Positions 26,444 through 35,682 of a DNA stretch of 64,000 bases are shown in pieces (position 1 is the stretch's first letter; every line of letters starts with the position of its first letter). This DNA is from Bradyrhizobium zhengyangense (GTDB lineage Bacteria; Pseudomonadota; Alphaproteobacteria; Rhizobiales; Xanthobacteraceae): NCBI RefSeq assembly GCF_022012435.1, contig NZ_JAKLUA010000010.1, positions 1-64,000 on the forward strand, written 5' to 3'. The notes under the pieces are model-generated. The model ran no database searches. It saw only the letters and a program-made list of their open reading frames with translations, and had not been told where the DNA came from. Position numbers and translations under genes: made by a program.

Positions 26444-26911
26444 TCAGCCCGACTTGCCCGCGACCTCCGGGCCTACCGGATGCGCAGAGGCGAGTTGCTT
26501 GGCAATTCCGATCCCCTTGCCCTTCGCCAGCTGGGCGCCGAGCTGCTCGGCCAGCATCGATTTCCAGATGCCGCCCGCGGTGCCCTTGCCAAACACCTCC
26601 TCCGACTCCTTCGGCAGCATCGTCTCGACGAAGGTCTGGAGGACGAATGCCTCGAACTTGCGATAGACCTCGTCCGGGCCCGGCTTCTTGATCACCTGCA
26701 CCGGCGGTCCGTTCACCACGCCCGATTGCGCCTCGGCCACCCTCGTCGCGGCTTGATCGGCCGCCTTGCTGGCCGCCGCATCCATCGTCGCAGCAAAATC
26801 GGCGTCCGACGATTTCAGCGACTCGAGCTTCGCAGTCGCCGTCCGCTGCGCAACCGGATCGGCGGCATCGAGGACATCGAGAACGAGGTCGGATGTCGGT
26901 GTCACAATCAT
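26444..26911 (-). CDS. flgJ: Rod-binding protein FlgJ/CheL (no muramidase domain)
   Basis: Protein of 155 aa equal to the N-terminal rod-cap domain of FlgJ: FEAFVLQTFVETMLPKESEEVFGKGTAGGIWKSMLAEQLG is the family core. The C-terminal muramidase domain of enterobacterial FlgJ is missing, the normal alphaproteobacterial state; a separate transglycosylase gene at 35683-36264 can supply that activity. The start overlaps the stop of the fliJ-like gene by 4 bp (ATGA). The frame extends to 27205 but that part is a shadow of the upstream gene. Confidence 0.88.
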   Translation of the reverse strand: MIVTPTSDLVLDVLDAADPVAQRTATAKLESLKSSDADFAATMDAAASKAADQAATRVAEAQSGVVNGPPVQVIKKPGPDEVYRKFEAFVLQTFVETMLPKESEEVFGKGTAGGIWKSMLAEQLGAQLAKGKGIGIAKQLASAHPVGPEVAGKSG

Positions 26912-27327
26912 GTCTTGGTCCGCCTGGCTGGCCGCGGCGTCAGATCGCGCGCGGCGGCGTGTGTTCCCACCATGTCTTCGAGCGAGCGCTTCTCGGCGTC
27001 GCGCAGCTTGTCGGCGAGCGCCGCCTTGGCGACGTCCTCGAGCTGCTTCACGCGCCGGGTCTCCGAGCGGACCTTGTCGAGCTGCATCGCAGCGCGCTCC
27101 TGCACGGCGCGAGCGCCTACGCTCGTCCTGTTGAGGCGCCGTGCAATCGAATCGCTCGACGAGCCCGCCGGCGCCTTGCCTTCGTTCAAGGTCCCCACCA
27201 GCCATGCCTGTTCATCTTGCATGGCCTGCTCCTCCTGGCGCATTTGCGCGAGCTGCCATTCGGACAGCCGGAGCTGAAGCTTCACCAGCGAGACAATGCG
27301 ACTGAGCTTGTCGGCGCGCGAGGTCAT
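26908..27327 (-). CDS. FliJ-like coiled-coil protein
   Basis: Small basic helical protein of 139 aa (LSRIVSLVKLQLRLSEWQLAQ start, then long heptads), the size and composition of FliJ, the central stalk/chaperone of the flagellar export ATPase. Sequence conservation of FliJ is poor, so the call rests on size, helicity and position between fliR and flgJ. No other fliJ candidate lies next to fliI at the right end, which supports the assignment. The stop overlaps the flgJ start; the gap to fliR is 6 nt. Confidence 0.6.
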   Translation of the reverse strand: MTSRADKLSRIVSLVKLQLRLSEWQLAQMRQEEQAMQDEQAWLVGTLNEGKAPAGSSSDSIARRLNRTSVGARAVQERAAMQLDKVRSETRRVKQLEDVAKAALADKLRDAEKRSLEDMVGTHAAARDLTPRPARRTKT

Positions 27328-27333
27328 GTTTCG

Positions 27334-28086
27334 TCATCCCGCCAGCCATGACGACAGGCCGAGCATGAACTGCGCCAGCAGTTCGTCGCTGGTCAGGTAA
27401 AGTAGCAGAAAACCACCGAACAGGACGAATGGCACCGAGACGAAATACACCGGTATAGCCGGGGTCAGCTTGTTGATGAGACCGACCGAGAAATTGACGA
27501 TGACGGAATAAACGATGAAGGGGCTGGTGATCCGCAGCGTCAGCACGAACGCGTCGGCGAGACGGCTCACCAGCTGGTTCAGGGCCATCTCGCTGGTCAG
27601 CTTCTCGCCGGGATGCCAGACGTCGTAGGAGTTCATCAGCCCGCGCAACACCTGCCAGTGCTGGTCGGTCAGAAAGAACAGCGTGGTGACGGCGGCCATG
27701 ATCAGCGGCACCACGGGCGGCGCCGGATCGGTGTCGCCGACAGGCGTGCCCGGGATGCTGCTGAGCCCGATCGCGCTCGCCATCACGGTGAGCATGGTCT
27801 GGAGTGCGAGGAAGAACACCCGCCCGCCGAGGCCGATGACGCTGCCGACCAGAAGCTCTGTGCCGATCAGCAGCGCCAGCGTCAGCGGCGAGGCGCCGTC
27901 GACGAGCGGTTTCAGGATGGCGATAAGGATCGGCGTCAGTGCGAAGGTCGTGACCAGGGCAACGAACAGGCGGATCTGCGGCGGAACGTTCACGCTGGAA
28001 TAGCCGGGCACCAGCATCAGGCAGGCGCCGATACGGCAGAACACGATGAACGTGGCGAGCACGTTGTCGGTGAGGCCGCCGATCAC
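27334..28086 (-). CDS. fliR: Flagellar export gate protein FliR
   Basis: Inner-membrane export-gate subunit of 250 aa with several hydrophobic helices. Family features include FIVFCRIGACLMLVPGYSS near the N-terminus, GSVIGLGGRVFFLALQT and a C-terminal half ending ELLAQFMLGLSSWLAG. With FliP and FliQ it forms the helical gate of the type III export channel. Its ATG overlaps the flhA stop by 4 bp. Confidence 0.95.
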   Translation of the reverse strand: MIGGLTDNVLATFIVFCRIGACLMLVPGYSSVNVPPQIRLFVALVTTFALTPILIAILKPLVDGASPLTLALLIGTELLVGSVIGLGGRVFFLALQTMLTVMASAIGLSSIPGTPVGDTDPAPPVVPLIMAAVTTLFFLTDQHWQVLRGLMNSYDVWHPGEKLTSEMALNQLVSRLADAFVLTLRITSPFIVYSVIVNFSVGLINKLTPAIPVYFVSVPFVLFGGFLLLYLTSDELLAQFMLGLSSWLAG

Positions 28087-30164
28087 GAAATGGCTCCAAG
28101 CGCGCGGATCTCGGCGCTGCGAGCGACCTCGACATGCGACAGGATTGGCAAGGTGGGGAACACCCGCTCCAGAATCATGCGGACATAGGGCCTGGCTTCC
28201 GGCGTGACCGCCAGCACCACGCTGGTGCCGTCCTCGGTGAACTTCCGGACCGCGGCGCTGGCTTCGGTCGCGAACTGCTCGATCAGCCGCGGGTCGGCAT
28301 CGAACTCGACGACGTCGCCCTTGGCGTCGCGCTTCAGACTCTGATGGAAGGCAAGGTCCCAGCGATTGCCGAGGCGAAGGACGTTGAGCACGCCGTTGTC
28401 GGAGAGGTCGCCGCAGATCTGCTGGGCAAGACGCATCCGCACGTGCTCGGCGACTTGCTCGGACCGCCGCACATGCGGCGCGATCTCGGCGATCGCTTCG
28501 AGGATCAGATGCAGGTTCCGGATCGAAACCCGCTCACCCAGCAGGATCTTCAGGATCGCCAGCAGGCCGGAATAGGAGATCTGCGATGGGCAGAGATCGT
28601 CGACCAGGCGCTTGTACTCGGGCTCGAGCCGGTCGAGAAGCCCGCGCATGTCCTTGTAGGACAGCAGCTGCGATAGGTTAGCCCTCAGCACTTCGCTTAA
28701 GTGCGTGAGCAGGACCGACAGATTGTCGACCGGCTTGCAGCCCTGCCGCTTGACCTCTTCGGTGAAGGCTTCCGTCACCCACAGCGCCTTCATGCCGAAC
28801 GCGGGTTCGATCACCTCGTCGCCGGGCACGTCCGGTTTGCCGTCCTTGTCCACCAGCACCATCACCTCGCCGATGCGGAGCTCGCCATGGGCGACGCGCG
28901 TATCGTGGATCCGGATCTGGTATCCCTTGGGGTCGATCGACAGATTGTCAGACAGCTTGATCTCGGGAATGACGAAGCCGTACTGCTTGGCGAACTTCTT
29001 GCGGATCTTGGCGACGCGATGGGCAAGCTCGTTGCGCGAACCGAGCAGGTGAACCGACAGATGGCTCCCGAGCGACAGCTCGATCTCGGCGGTCTTGAGC
29101 GATTCCTTGACCGATTCCTTGGCCTCGTTCTGGGCGCGCTCTTCCGCCTTGCGCGCGTCTTCTTTCCGCTCGCGCGCTGCCTGCCGCTTCGGCAGCGAAT
29201 AGCCGACGAAAGCCATGACGCCGCCCAGCAGCACGAACGGTGCCATCGGCAGCCCCGGCATCAGGGCAAGCACGAACATCATCAAGGAGGCCGCCGACAC
29301 CGCGCGCGGATAGCCACCGAGCTGCCGCAGCACCGCCTGCTCGGCGGAGCCCCTGGTGCCGCCCTTGGACACCAGGAGGCCCGCCGACAGCGACACGATC
29401 AGCGCCGGCATCTGCGTGACCAGACCGTCGCCGACCGAGAGTTTTGTGTAGACGTCAGCGGCGCGCGACAGGGTCAATCCGTGATGAGTTACGCCGATGA
29501 TGATGCCGCCGAAGATGTTGATCGCCGTGATGATCAGGCCGGCGATGGCATCGCCGCGCACGAATTTCGAGGCACCATCCATCGCGCCGAAGAAGGAGCT
29601 CTCCTCTTCGAGCTCGCGGCGCCGGCGCTGGGCTTCCTTGTCGTCGATCAGGCCCGCGGAAAGGTCCGCGTCGATCGCCATCTGCTTGCCGGGAATGGCA
29701 TCCAGGGTGAAGCGGGCGCCGACTTCGGCGATACGCGTGGCGCCCTTGGTGATCACGACGAAATTCACCGTGACCAGGATCGCGAAGATGATCAGACCGA
29801 TGACGAAGTCGCCGCCCATGACGAACTTGGAGAAGCCGGCGACAACGTGGCCGGCAGCGGTCTCGCCCTCCCCGCCGCGCGACAGGATCAGGCGGGTGGT
29901 CGCGACGTTGAGCGCGAGCCGCAGGATCGTCGCGATCAGGAGCACTGTCGGGAAGGCGGAAAAATCCAGCGGTCGCTGGATCCACAACGCGACCATCAGG
30001 ATCAGCGCCGCCAGCGCGATCGAGAAGGCGAGGCCGAGGTCGATCAGAACAGGGGGAATCGGCAGGAACAGGATCGTGAGCATGGTCACGATACCGCCAG
30101 CGAAGAAGGCGTCCGCACCAAAGCGTCGCGGGTTCGGCAGGCTAGCAGCTAACGTATCGGCCAT
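28083..30164 (-). CDS. flhA: Flagellar export gate protein FlhA
   Basis: Protein of 693 aa, normal for FlhA. The N-terminal half (about 1-330) has about eight transmembrane helices and the FHIPEP signature region (ATTRLILSRGGEGETAAGHV and FVVGL-like neighbours). The C-terminal half is the cytosolic docking platform for export substrates and chaperones. It is the central gate and proton channel component. The ATG overlaps none of the upstream gene; about 80 nt separate it from fliQ. Confidence 0.97.
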   Translation of the reverse strand: MADTLAASLPNPRRFGADAFFAGGIVTMLTILFLPIPPVLIDLGLAFSIALAALILMVALWIQRPLDFSAFPTVLLIATILRLALNVATTRLILSRGGEGETAAGHVVAGFSKFVMGGDFVIGLIIFAILVTVNFVVITKGATRIAEVGARFTLDAIPGKQMAIDADLSAGLIDDKEAQRRRRELEEESSFFGAMDGASKFVRGDAIAGLIITAINIFGGIIIGVTHHGLTLSRAADVYTKLSVGDGLVTQMPALIVSLSAGLLVSKGGTRGSAEQAVLRQLGGYPRAVSAASLMMFVLALMPGLPMAPFVLLGGVMAFVGYSLPKRQAARERKEDARKAEERAQNEAKESVKESLKTAEIELSLGSHLSVHLLGSRNELAHRVAKIRKKFAKQYGFVIPEIKLSDNLSIDPKGYQIRIHDTRVAHGELRIGEVMVLVDKDGKPDVPGDEVIEPAFGMKALWVTEAFTEEVKRQGCKPVDNLSVLLTHLSEVLRANLSQLLSYKDMRGLLDRLEPEYKRLVDDLCPSQISYSGLLAILKILLGERVSIRNLHLILEAIAEIAPHVRRSEQVAEHVRMRLAQQICGDLSDNGVLNVLRLGNRWDLAFHQSLKRDAKGDVVEFDADPRLIEQFATEASAAVRKFTEDGTSVVLAVTPEARPYVRMILERVFPTLPILSHVEVARSAEIRALGAIS

Positions 30165-30245
30165 AGGTCACCGGGCGGCAGGGTCCGCCCTGCAATCTGC
30201 CCCGCAAAGCTTACGCGAGGGTGGTGGCCGGGCCTGGCCTGCGGA

Positions 30246-30512
30246 TCAGAAGCCGTGCTCGATCCGCGAATAGACCATCTCCGTGAAAGTGGAGAGATGG
30301 GCGCCGATGAAGGAGCCGGAGATGGCCACGACCACCAGGATGACGATGATCTTCGGAACAAAGGTCAGCGTCGCCTCCTGGATCTGGGTCAGGGCCTGGA
30401 TCAGCGCGATGACAATGCCGACCAGCATCGCCGCGCCGACTGCGGGTCCGCACGCAACGAGGATGGTCCAGATCGCTGCCTGGACGAGGTCGAGGGCGTC
30501 CCGCTCGTTCAT
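30246..30512 (-). CDS. fliQ: Flagellar export gate protein FliQ
   Basis: Small inner-membrane protein of 88 aa with two helices. The pattern ALIQALTQIQEATLTFVPKI is the family hallmark at the loop between the helices. Part of the FliPQR gate. It starts 2 nt after the flgD stop, so it is co-transcribed. Confidence 0.96.
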   Translation of the reverse strand: MNERDALDLVQAAIWTILVACGPAVGAAMLVGIVIALIQALTQIQEATLTFVPKIIVILVVVAISGSFIGAHLSTFTEMVYSRIEHGF

Positions 30513-30514
30513 GG

Positions 30515-30937
30515 CTAGTTGCTGATCGTCAGACCAGGGCCGACCGCGACCTTGGTGCCGTCCTGGAGGGTCGCGACGGAGCCGTTGCTGTTGATCGAGA
30601 TCGACGCGACCTTGCCGGTGAAAGTCGCGCCGGTCGAGTCGGTGAAGCTGACGTTCTTTCCGATCAGCCCGTCCGCCTGCGACAGCGATTGGGAGGACAG
30701 CAGCGAATCCAGCTTCGTGTTGGTTTGCATGGCCTGCTCGACCGTCGACAGCTGGGCGAACTGGCTCATATATTGCGACGTATCCGTCGGATTGGTCGGA
30801 TCCTGGTTCTTCATCTCGGCGATGAGGAGCTGAAGGAAAGTGTTGTAGTCGACACCGCTGCTCGACGGCGTCGAACCGGACGAGGTCGAGCTGGTCGAAT
30901 TGGTGCTTGTGGTATCGGTCACGCTGGGAACGTTCAT
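30515..30937 (-). CDS. flgD: Hook-cap protein FlgD (short form)
   Basis: Hook assembly scaffold of 140 aa. After a Ser/Thr-rich N-terminus, the conserved FlgD core is DYNTFLQLLIAEMKNQDPTN with QFAQLSTVEQ following. The enterobacterial C-terminal Ig-like part is reduced to a short domain, as in other rhizobia. Exported through the gate to cap the growing hook. It lies between flbT (14-nt gap) and fliQ. Confidence 0.95.
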   Translation of the reverse strand: MNVPSVTDTTSTNSTSSTSSGSTPSSSGVDYNTFLQLLIAEMKNQDPTNPTDTSQYMSQFAQLSTVEQAMQTNTKLDSLLSSQSLSQADGLIGKNVSFTDSTGATFTGKVASISINSNGSVATLQDGTKVAVGPGLTISN

Positions 30938-30951
30938 GAGCCTCTCCGCTG

Positions 30952-31362
30952 TCAGGCAGCCTTGATTGGAGATTCGGTGGTGGTGCCGGCCAGGATCGCC
31001 TCCTCCAGAGGGAACAGCGCCCGGATGCGCTTGAGCGCCTCGAAGTAGCGGGATCCGCCGACCATCTCGTCGATCGCGGCGAGCCCGTCGAGCATCTCGC
31101 GGTTCTCGCACACAGCCAGCAGGGCTGCGTGGTGCTGCCCATAGAGCGAAGCGGCGGCAGCCACGTCCGTCGGATTCATCAGCATGAGCTGAACGATGAA
31201 ATAGAGCTGGCGCATCGCCGTGGTGGCGTCGGCGGCCTGCATCACCTGCCCTTCCAGCAGGAACATCACGTCATTGACGAGCTCCAGCGAGACCTTGCGG
31301 TCCACGCGCAGCACCGCGCCGTTGATGTAGACCCGTTCGCCGGCCCGCAAGGAGATCTTCAT
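30952..31362 (-). CDS. flbT: Flagellin biosynthesis regulator FlbT
   Basis: Cytoplasmic protein of 136 aa. Family motifs are MKISLRAGERVYINGAVLRV, LMNPTDVAAAASLY and YFEALKRIRALFPLE. In Caulobacter FlbT binds the 5' leader of flagellin mRNA and destabilises it until the hook is finished; in other alphas it can act positively. Conserved flagellin leaders in this window are candidate targets. Its ATG shares one base with the flaF stop (TAATG), so the two are coupled. Confidence 0.95.
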   Translation of the reverse strand: MKISLRAGERVYINGAVLRVDRKVSLELVNDVMFLLEGQVMQAADATTAMRQLYFIVQLMLMNPTDVAAAASLYGQHHAALLAVCENREMLDGLAAIDEMVGGSRYFEALKRIRALFPLEEAILAGTTTESPIKAA

Positions 31363-31709
31363 TAAAGCGCGTCTCGGATCAGGCGGTTGATTTCGACGAG
31401 CTGCATCACGTCGTTCGATCGTTCCTCGCGAAGGCGATCGGCTTCCTTGACGACCCACAGCCCGATCGAGATGATGTCGGCGCGCAGCTGCTCGGGCAGC
31501 CCGTTCTCCGGATGCGCGAGGTCCTCGATGAAGATGGTCCACAGCCGCCGGACGTAGAGCAGGCTCTGGACCTGATCCTCGATGCTGAAGCGCTGCTCCT
31601 TCTGGAGCCGCTCCAGCCGGTCGATGCCGAGGCTGAGCGCCTGGCGCTCGCGTCCTCGCGCCTCGTAGCCGCTGTCTTCAACAACCGTCTCATAGGCTTC
31701 AAAAGTCAT
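31362..31709 (-). CDS. flaF: Flagellin biosynthesis regulator FlaF
   Basis: Protein of 115 aa with family features AYETVVEDSGYEARGRERQA and LWTIFIEDLAHPEN GLP-type central helix. FlaF works with FlbT in flagellin synthesis or secretion in alphaproteobacteria. It overlaps the flbT start by one base. A 60-nt gap separates it from flgL upstream. Confidence 0.94.
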   Translation of the reverse strand: MTFEAYETVVEDSGYEARGRERQALSLGIDRLERLQKEQRFSIEDQVQSLLYVRRLWTIFIEDLAHPENGLPEQLRADIISIGLWVVKEADRLREERSNDVMQLVEINRLIRDAL

Positions 31710-31769
31710 CCGTAATACTCTGCGCAGGAAATTGCAGGAAACTGAAAGCGAACGCGACCGCCCTTGGGC

Positions 31770-32816
31770 TCAGAGATAGTTGATGAGGCTGATCTTTTGG
31801 AGCTGCGAGGTCAGTGCGAGTGCCGTCTGGATCTGGGTCTGCAGCGTGTTGACGCGCACAGACGCTTCGGTCGGATCGACCTTCTCCATGCCGACGATCT
31901 GATTGTTCAGAATGTCCTTCTGGGTCTTCAGCTTGTCGGTCGCGTTGGTGATCCGCTGCTGGACCGTGCCGACGTCGCCGCCGAGCGTCGCAAGGTCCGT
32001 GATGGCGCTCCCGACGAGGCCGATGGCCTTGTCCACCACCACCTGGAACGTCGACTGGTCGAGGTTCGCGTTCCCGAGATCGGCCATCATGGTGTAGGCC
32101 TCGGCGAGCTTGCGAAAACCGGTCTGGTTGGCGCTGACGGACGTATCGGCGATCTCGGTCGTCGAGATGCGGCTTTGCATGACCTGGTCAGTGGCCGACG
32201 ACCAATTGGTGTTCCAGGCCGGGCTTGCGAACTCGGCGTCGAACGGGCCGTTGAGGAATGTCTGCATCTGAGCAGGCGTAATGGTGTTCACGCTGGCCGA
32301 GGATTGCGTGAAGCCGAAGGCCGCAACGAAATCGGCATCGACTTTGTTCTTGCTGGCCGAGCCGGCTTGGTAGGCCGTGATCGGCTGGTTCTGCGTGTTG
32401 ATGCCCGAGAACAGGTACGAGCCGTTATAAGAAATGTTCAACGCGCCGATCAGGTCCTGGAGATTGGAGGACGCCGGCGGCAGGATGATCCGCCCGCCAC
32501 CGTCGGTGCTGCGGGCCGCGATCAGGTCCTTGAGGAAGTCAGTTGCGGTCGTGCTGAGCTGGGTGATGCGGTCCTGGGTCACGTCCAGGCGCCCCCCGAC
32601 GAGGCCGTTGGTGTCGACGAGCTGATCGCCGAAGCTCAGGTCCGCCCGCAGGGTGACGTCGCCACCCGTCGTCGCACCGAGCTGGAGGCCGACATCGGCG
32701 AAGCGGCCGGTGGTCGCTTCCGTCGACGCCTTGCTCAGCGCAGCCTGATTGTTCGTGATCGAATACCTCAAGGACGAGTGTAGCACGAGGGTGGAAATGT
32801 AGTTGGCGCTCATCAT
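31770..32816 (-). CDS. flgL: Hook-filament junction protein FlgL
   Basis: Exported junction protein of 348 aa of the flagellin-like family. The N-terminal coiled coil (ITNNQAALSKASTEATTGRF) and C-terminal helix (VRVNTLQTQIQTALALTSQL) polymerise like flagellin. It links FlgK to the filament. The ATG at 32816 shares its first base with the flgK stop; a GTG one codon upstream is also possible. Confidence 0.93.
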   Translation of the reverse strand: MMSANYISTLVLHSSLRYSITNNQAALSKASTEATTGRFADVGLQLGATTGGDVTLRADLSFGDQLVDTNGLVGGRLDVTQDRITQLSTTATDFLKDLIAARSTDGGGRIILPPASSNLQDLIGALNISYNGSYLFSGINTQNQPITAYQAGSASKNKVDADFVAAFGFTQSSASVNTITPAQMQTFLNGPFDAEFASPAWNTNWSSATDQVMQSRISTTEIADTSVSANQTGFRKLAEAYTMMADLGNANLDQSTFQVVVDKAIGLVGSAITDLATLGGDVGTVQQRITNATDKLKTQKDILNNQIVGMEKVDPTEASVRVNTLQTQIQTALALTSQLQKISLINYL

Positions 32817-34294
32817 CACGGATTCCCCACGGCGGCTAGCAAGGCTTGCAACATTTGGTCGACGGTCGAGATGATCTTCGACGACGCCGAATAGGTACGC
32901 TCGACCTGGAGCATCAACGACATCTCGTCGTCCATGTTGACGCCGTTGACGTTCGACAGCGCTGTCGTGCTGCGGTCCAGCAACGTGTTCTGGTACTGGG
33001 AATTGTCGTTGGCGGTCTTGCGCTGGTTCTCGATCCAGCTCGTCGATGACGACGCGTAGTCGATCAGGCTGCCGTTCGGCTTGCCCTGCGTTGTGGCATC
33101 GAACGGCTGCGACGCATCCATGTTGCCGATGAGCTGCTGAAGCCGGGCCGAAAAGCCGCCGTTACCTGCCGTGTTATAGTTATAGGCCGGGCTTCCGCTG
33201 ATCGCGCCGTCGCGCAGCAGATTCGGGTTGCCGCCCTGGGCGGGATCGACCGACGCGGCGACCGAAATCGTGCCGGCCAGGCCAACCGAGACAGTGGCGC
33301 TGGCGGGCATCGTCGGTGAGCCAGGATAAGTGAAGAGACCGGGAACGTCGGGCAGCGCCGCGCCGGATTGGTCGCTTTCCTTGAAACTGTTGATCAGGCC
33401 GCGCGCGATCTCGTCGAGCTGGCTCTGATAGGTGACCGTATCGGTGTCGCGCAATTGGGCGAGGCCGGCGAGCTTGCCTGATTTGATCGGCATCACCGAA
33501 TTGGCACCAGTCACGGGCACGCCGTCGATGAAGACCGCGTTACCCGTTGTGCTCGCCGAATAGGCGTTGGTCGGAGCGAAAGTCACCGCCCGCGCCGTCT
33601 TGTCGAAGAGCACCGCGCCGCTGTCGGCGTAGAGGGCAGCATCGCCGTTGGTGCCGATCGCCATCGTGACGCCGACCTCCTGCGACAATTGCGAGACGAT
33701 GCTGTCGCGCTGGTCGAGATAGTCGGTCACGTCGTCACCGGCGATCGTACCCTTCACGATCGCAGTGTTGACTGTCTGGAACTGGGAGAGCAGCTGTTTG
33801 ATGTTCTGGACCGACGTTTTCATGTCGGCGTCCGCGCCCTCGCGCACCGACTGCACGGTCTGGGTCGCCTGGTTGAGCGCGGTCGCCATGTCTTTGGCGG
33901 ACGTCACGGCGGCCTGCGCCAGCGTGGTGTTATCAGGCGCGTTGGCATATTGCTGCAGCGCCTGCTTCAGCGCATTAAGCTGCGCCGTCGGTGACTGGTC
34001 GAGCTGCGGATCGTCCACCGTGGCAGCGGCGACCTTCTGAAGACCGGTATAGATCGCGCTCTGCGTGGCGGCTGCCGAGGTCGCGGTCAGAACGTTGCTG
34101 TACAAGCCCGAAGAGGCGGCGCGCTGGATCGCCGCGACATAAACGCCAGCGCCGGGAAGATTATCCAGCTCGGTGATCTTGCGCGAATAGCCGGTCGAAC
34201 CGGCACCCGCGATATTGCGCGAGATCGTCGACGACTGGATGCCCGACGCCATGAGCGAGTTGCGGGCGGAGTCGAGCGCTGAGGTAAGGGACAT
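32816..34294 (-). CDS. flgK: Hook-associated protein FlgK (HAP1)
   Basis: Exported protein of 492 aa, a little shorter than the enterobacterial form. The N-terminal rod-type motif is SLMASGIQSSTISRNIAGAG and the C-terminal segment has MSLMLQVERTYSASSKIIST. It forms the first layer of the hook-filament junction. It starts 46 nt after flgE; the conserved N- and C-terminal helices show the gene is complete. Confidence 0.95.
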   Translation of the reverse strand: MSLTSALDSARNSLMASGIQSSTISRNIAGAGSTGYSRKITELDNLPGAGVYVAAIQRAASSGLYSNVLTATSAAATQSAIYTGLQKVAAATVDDPQLDQSPTAQLNALKQALQQYANAPDNTTLAQAAVTSAKDMATALNQATQTVQSVREGADADMKTSVQNIKQLLSQFQTVNTAIVKGTIAGDDVTDYLDQRDSIVSQLSQEVGVTMAIGTNGDAALYADSGAVLFDKTARAVTFAPTNAYSASTTGNAVFIDGVPVTGANSVMPIKSGKLAGLAQLRDTDTVTYQSQLDEIARGLINSFKESDQSGAALPDVPGLFTYPGSPTMPASATVSVGLAGTISVAASVDPAQGGNPNLLRDGAISGSPAYNYNTAGNGGFSARLQQLIGNMDASQPFDATTQGKPNGSLIDYASSSTSWIENQRKTANDNSQYQNTLLDRSTTALSNVNGVNMDDEMSLMLQVERTYSASSKIISTVDQMLQALLAAVGNP

Positions 34295-34340
34295 GGCGTG
34301 CTCTTGAACGTTCTCTTGCCCGGGATCGGCGCCGCAGGAC

Positions 34341-35579
34341 TCAGCGCTTCAGGTTGACGACGACGTCAAGCAGATCGGCGCCGGTCTGGAACGACTTCGA
34401 GTTCGCGGTGAAGCCGCGCTGCGCCGAGATCATGTCGGTCAGCTCGCTCGCAAGATCGACGTTGGAGTCTTCGAGAGCGCCGGACTGGATGGTTCCGAGG
34501 CCACCCTGCCCAGCCAGACCGACCTGCACGTTTCCGGATTCGAGGTTCGGCGAATAGACATTGCCGACCTCCGGCGTCAGGTGATCCGGGCTCGGCACGG
34601 TGGCGAGCGCAACCTGGAAACTTGGCAGCTGGGTGCCGTTCTTGAGCACGGCGGTCACCACGCCCTTGCTGTCGATATTGACCTTCTCGACAGCGGACGG
34701 CGCGTTGCCATCGACGGTCGCCTTGAAGTCGAAGCTGGAGGCGACCTGGGTCATGGCCGAGAGGTCCATGGTGAAGGCCGAGCCGCCGGGAACGTTGAAC
34801 GCGAGCGTCTTGGGGCTCGCTGCAGCCAGCGCGCCCTTGCCGGCCGCGGTGACGTCGAAGCTGAATGCGGTCGCGGCTGAGGGACCGCCCGTCAGCAGGC
34901 TGGCGCCGTTGTAGACTTCAATGTCCCAGGTGTTCGCGCCAGTTTTCGCCGCATAGACGTCGAGCGTTACAGCGTTGCCGATGTTGTCGTAGGTCACCAT
35001 CGACGTTTTCGAGGTGTAATTGCCCGGACCAGCTGCAGCAAGCGGGGAAGCGACATTCGCAGCGCTCGGGTCAAGATTGGCGGCCACGGTCGCCTTGGTC
35101 GAGGGCGAGGCCTGCAGCGCCATCTGGTTGACGTTGATAACCTGGAGACCGCCGAAGCCGTTAGCGGCAACGTTGGGCGCGGCACCGTTCTGGATGTTGT
35201 AGCCCATCAGCTGGAAGCCGGCGGTGTTGACGAGATTGCCGGTGCTGTCGGGCACAAATGAGCCGGCACGCGTGAGGAAGTTGTTGCCGTTCGCATCCTG
35301 CACGACGAAGAAGCCGTTGCCCTGAACCGCGAGGTCCGTCGTCGAGGTCGTGAACTGAAGATTGCCGGGATCGGTGATGGCGTAGCGGACCGTGGTCTCG
35401 ACCGCACCGGAGTCGTAGTTGCCGGAGCCGCTCTTCAGGATCAGCGAGGAAAATTCCGTCGAAGCGCGCTTGTAGCCGACCGTGTTGACGTTCGCGATGT
35501 TGTCCGAGACCGTCGACAGCTTGTTGGATTGCGCATTCATCCCGGAAACGCCGGTGCGCATAACACCATACAGGCTCAT
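34341..35579 (-). CDS. flgE: Flagellar hook protein FlgE
   Basis: Hook subunit of 412 aa. The N-terminal rod/hook motif is SGMNAQSNKLSTVSDNIANV, and the C-terminal half ends LTDMISAQRGFTANSKSFQT, both hallmarks of the FlgE/F/G family. The middle D1/D2 domains have low-complexity Ala/Thr-rich stretches. Exported by the type III apparatus and polymerised under FlgD. The upstream gap (35580-35682) carries a candidate regulatory box, so it may start a sub-operon. Confidence 0.95.
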   Translation of the reverse strand: MSLYGVMRTGVSGMNAQSNKLSTVSDNIANVNTVGYKRASTEFSSLILKSGSGNYDSGAVETTVRYAITDPGNLQFTTSTTDLAVQGNGFFVVQDANGNNFLTRAGSFVPDSTGNLVNTAGFQLMGYNIQNGAAPNVAANGFGGLQVINVNQMALQASPSTKATVAANLDPSAANVASPLAAAGPGNYTSKTSMVTYDNIGNAVTLDVYAAKTGANTWDIEVYNGASLLTGGPSAATAFSFDVTAAGKGALAAASPKTLAFNVPGGSAFTMDLSAMTQVASSFDFKATVDGNAPSAVEKVNIDSKGVVTAVLKNGTQLPSFQVALATVPSPDHLTPEVGNVYSPNLESGNVQVGLAGQGGLGTIQSGALEDSNVDLASELTDMISAQRGFTANSKSFQTGADLLDVVVNLKR

Positions 35580-35623
35580 GTAGTGGGCTCCTTTGGCAGA
35601 TTGTCGTTACAATGGGGGGTCTT

Positions 35624-35642
35624 GCTTGCGCGGGGCTGATGG
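35624..35642 (+). promoter_or_regulatory. Candidate flagellar activator box upstream of flgE
   Basis: GCTTGCGCGGGGCTGATGG matches the flagellin-1 box at 14 of 19 positions, in the same orientation and about 45 nt before the flgE start. This is a comparison by eye, so a chance match cannot be excluded. Confidence 0.35.
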
Positions 35643-35682
35643 TTGGCGGCGATGCACAACTTCATACGATGGCTTCGTCAGC

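Noticed and set aside
28701..30152. A 483-codon plus-strand frame opposite flhA
   Set aside because: FlhA on the minus strand is unmistakable; the His/Asp/Arg-rich antisense product is typical of GC-rich shadows.
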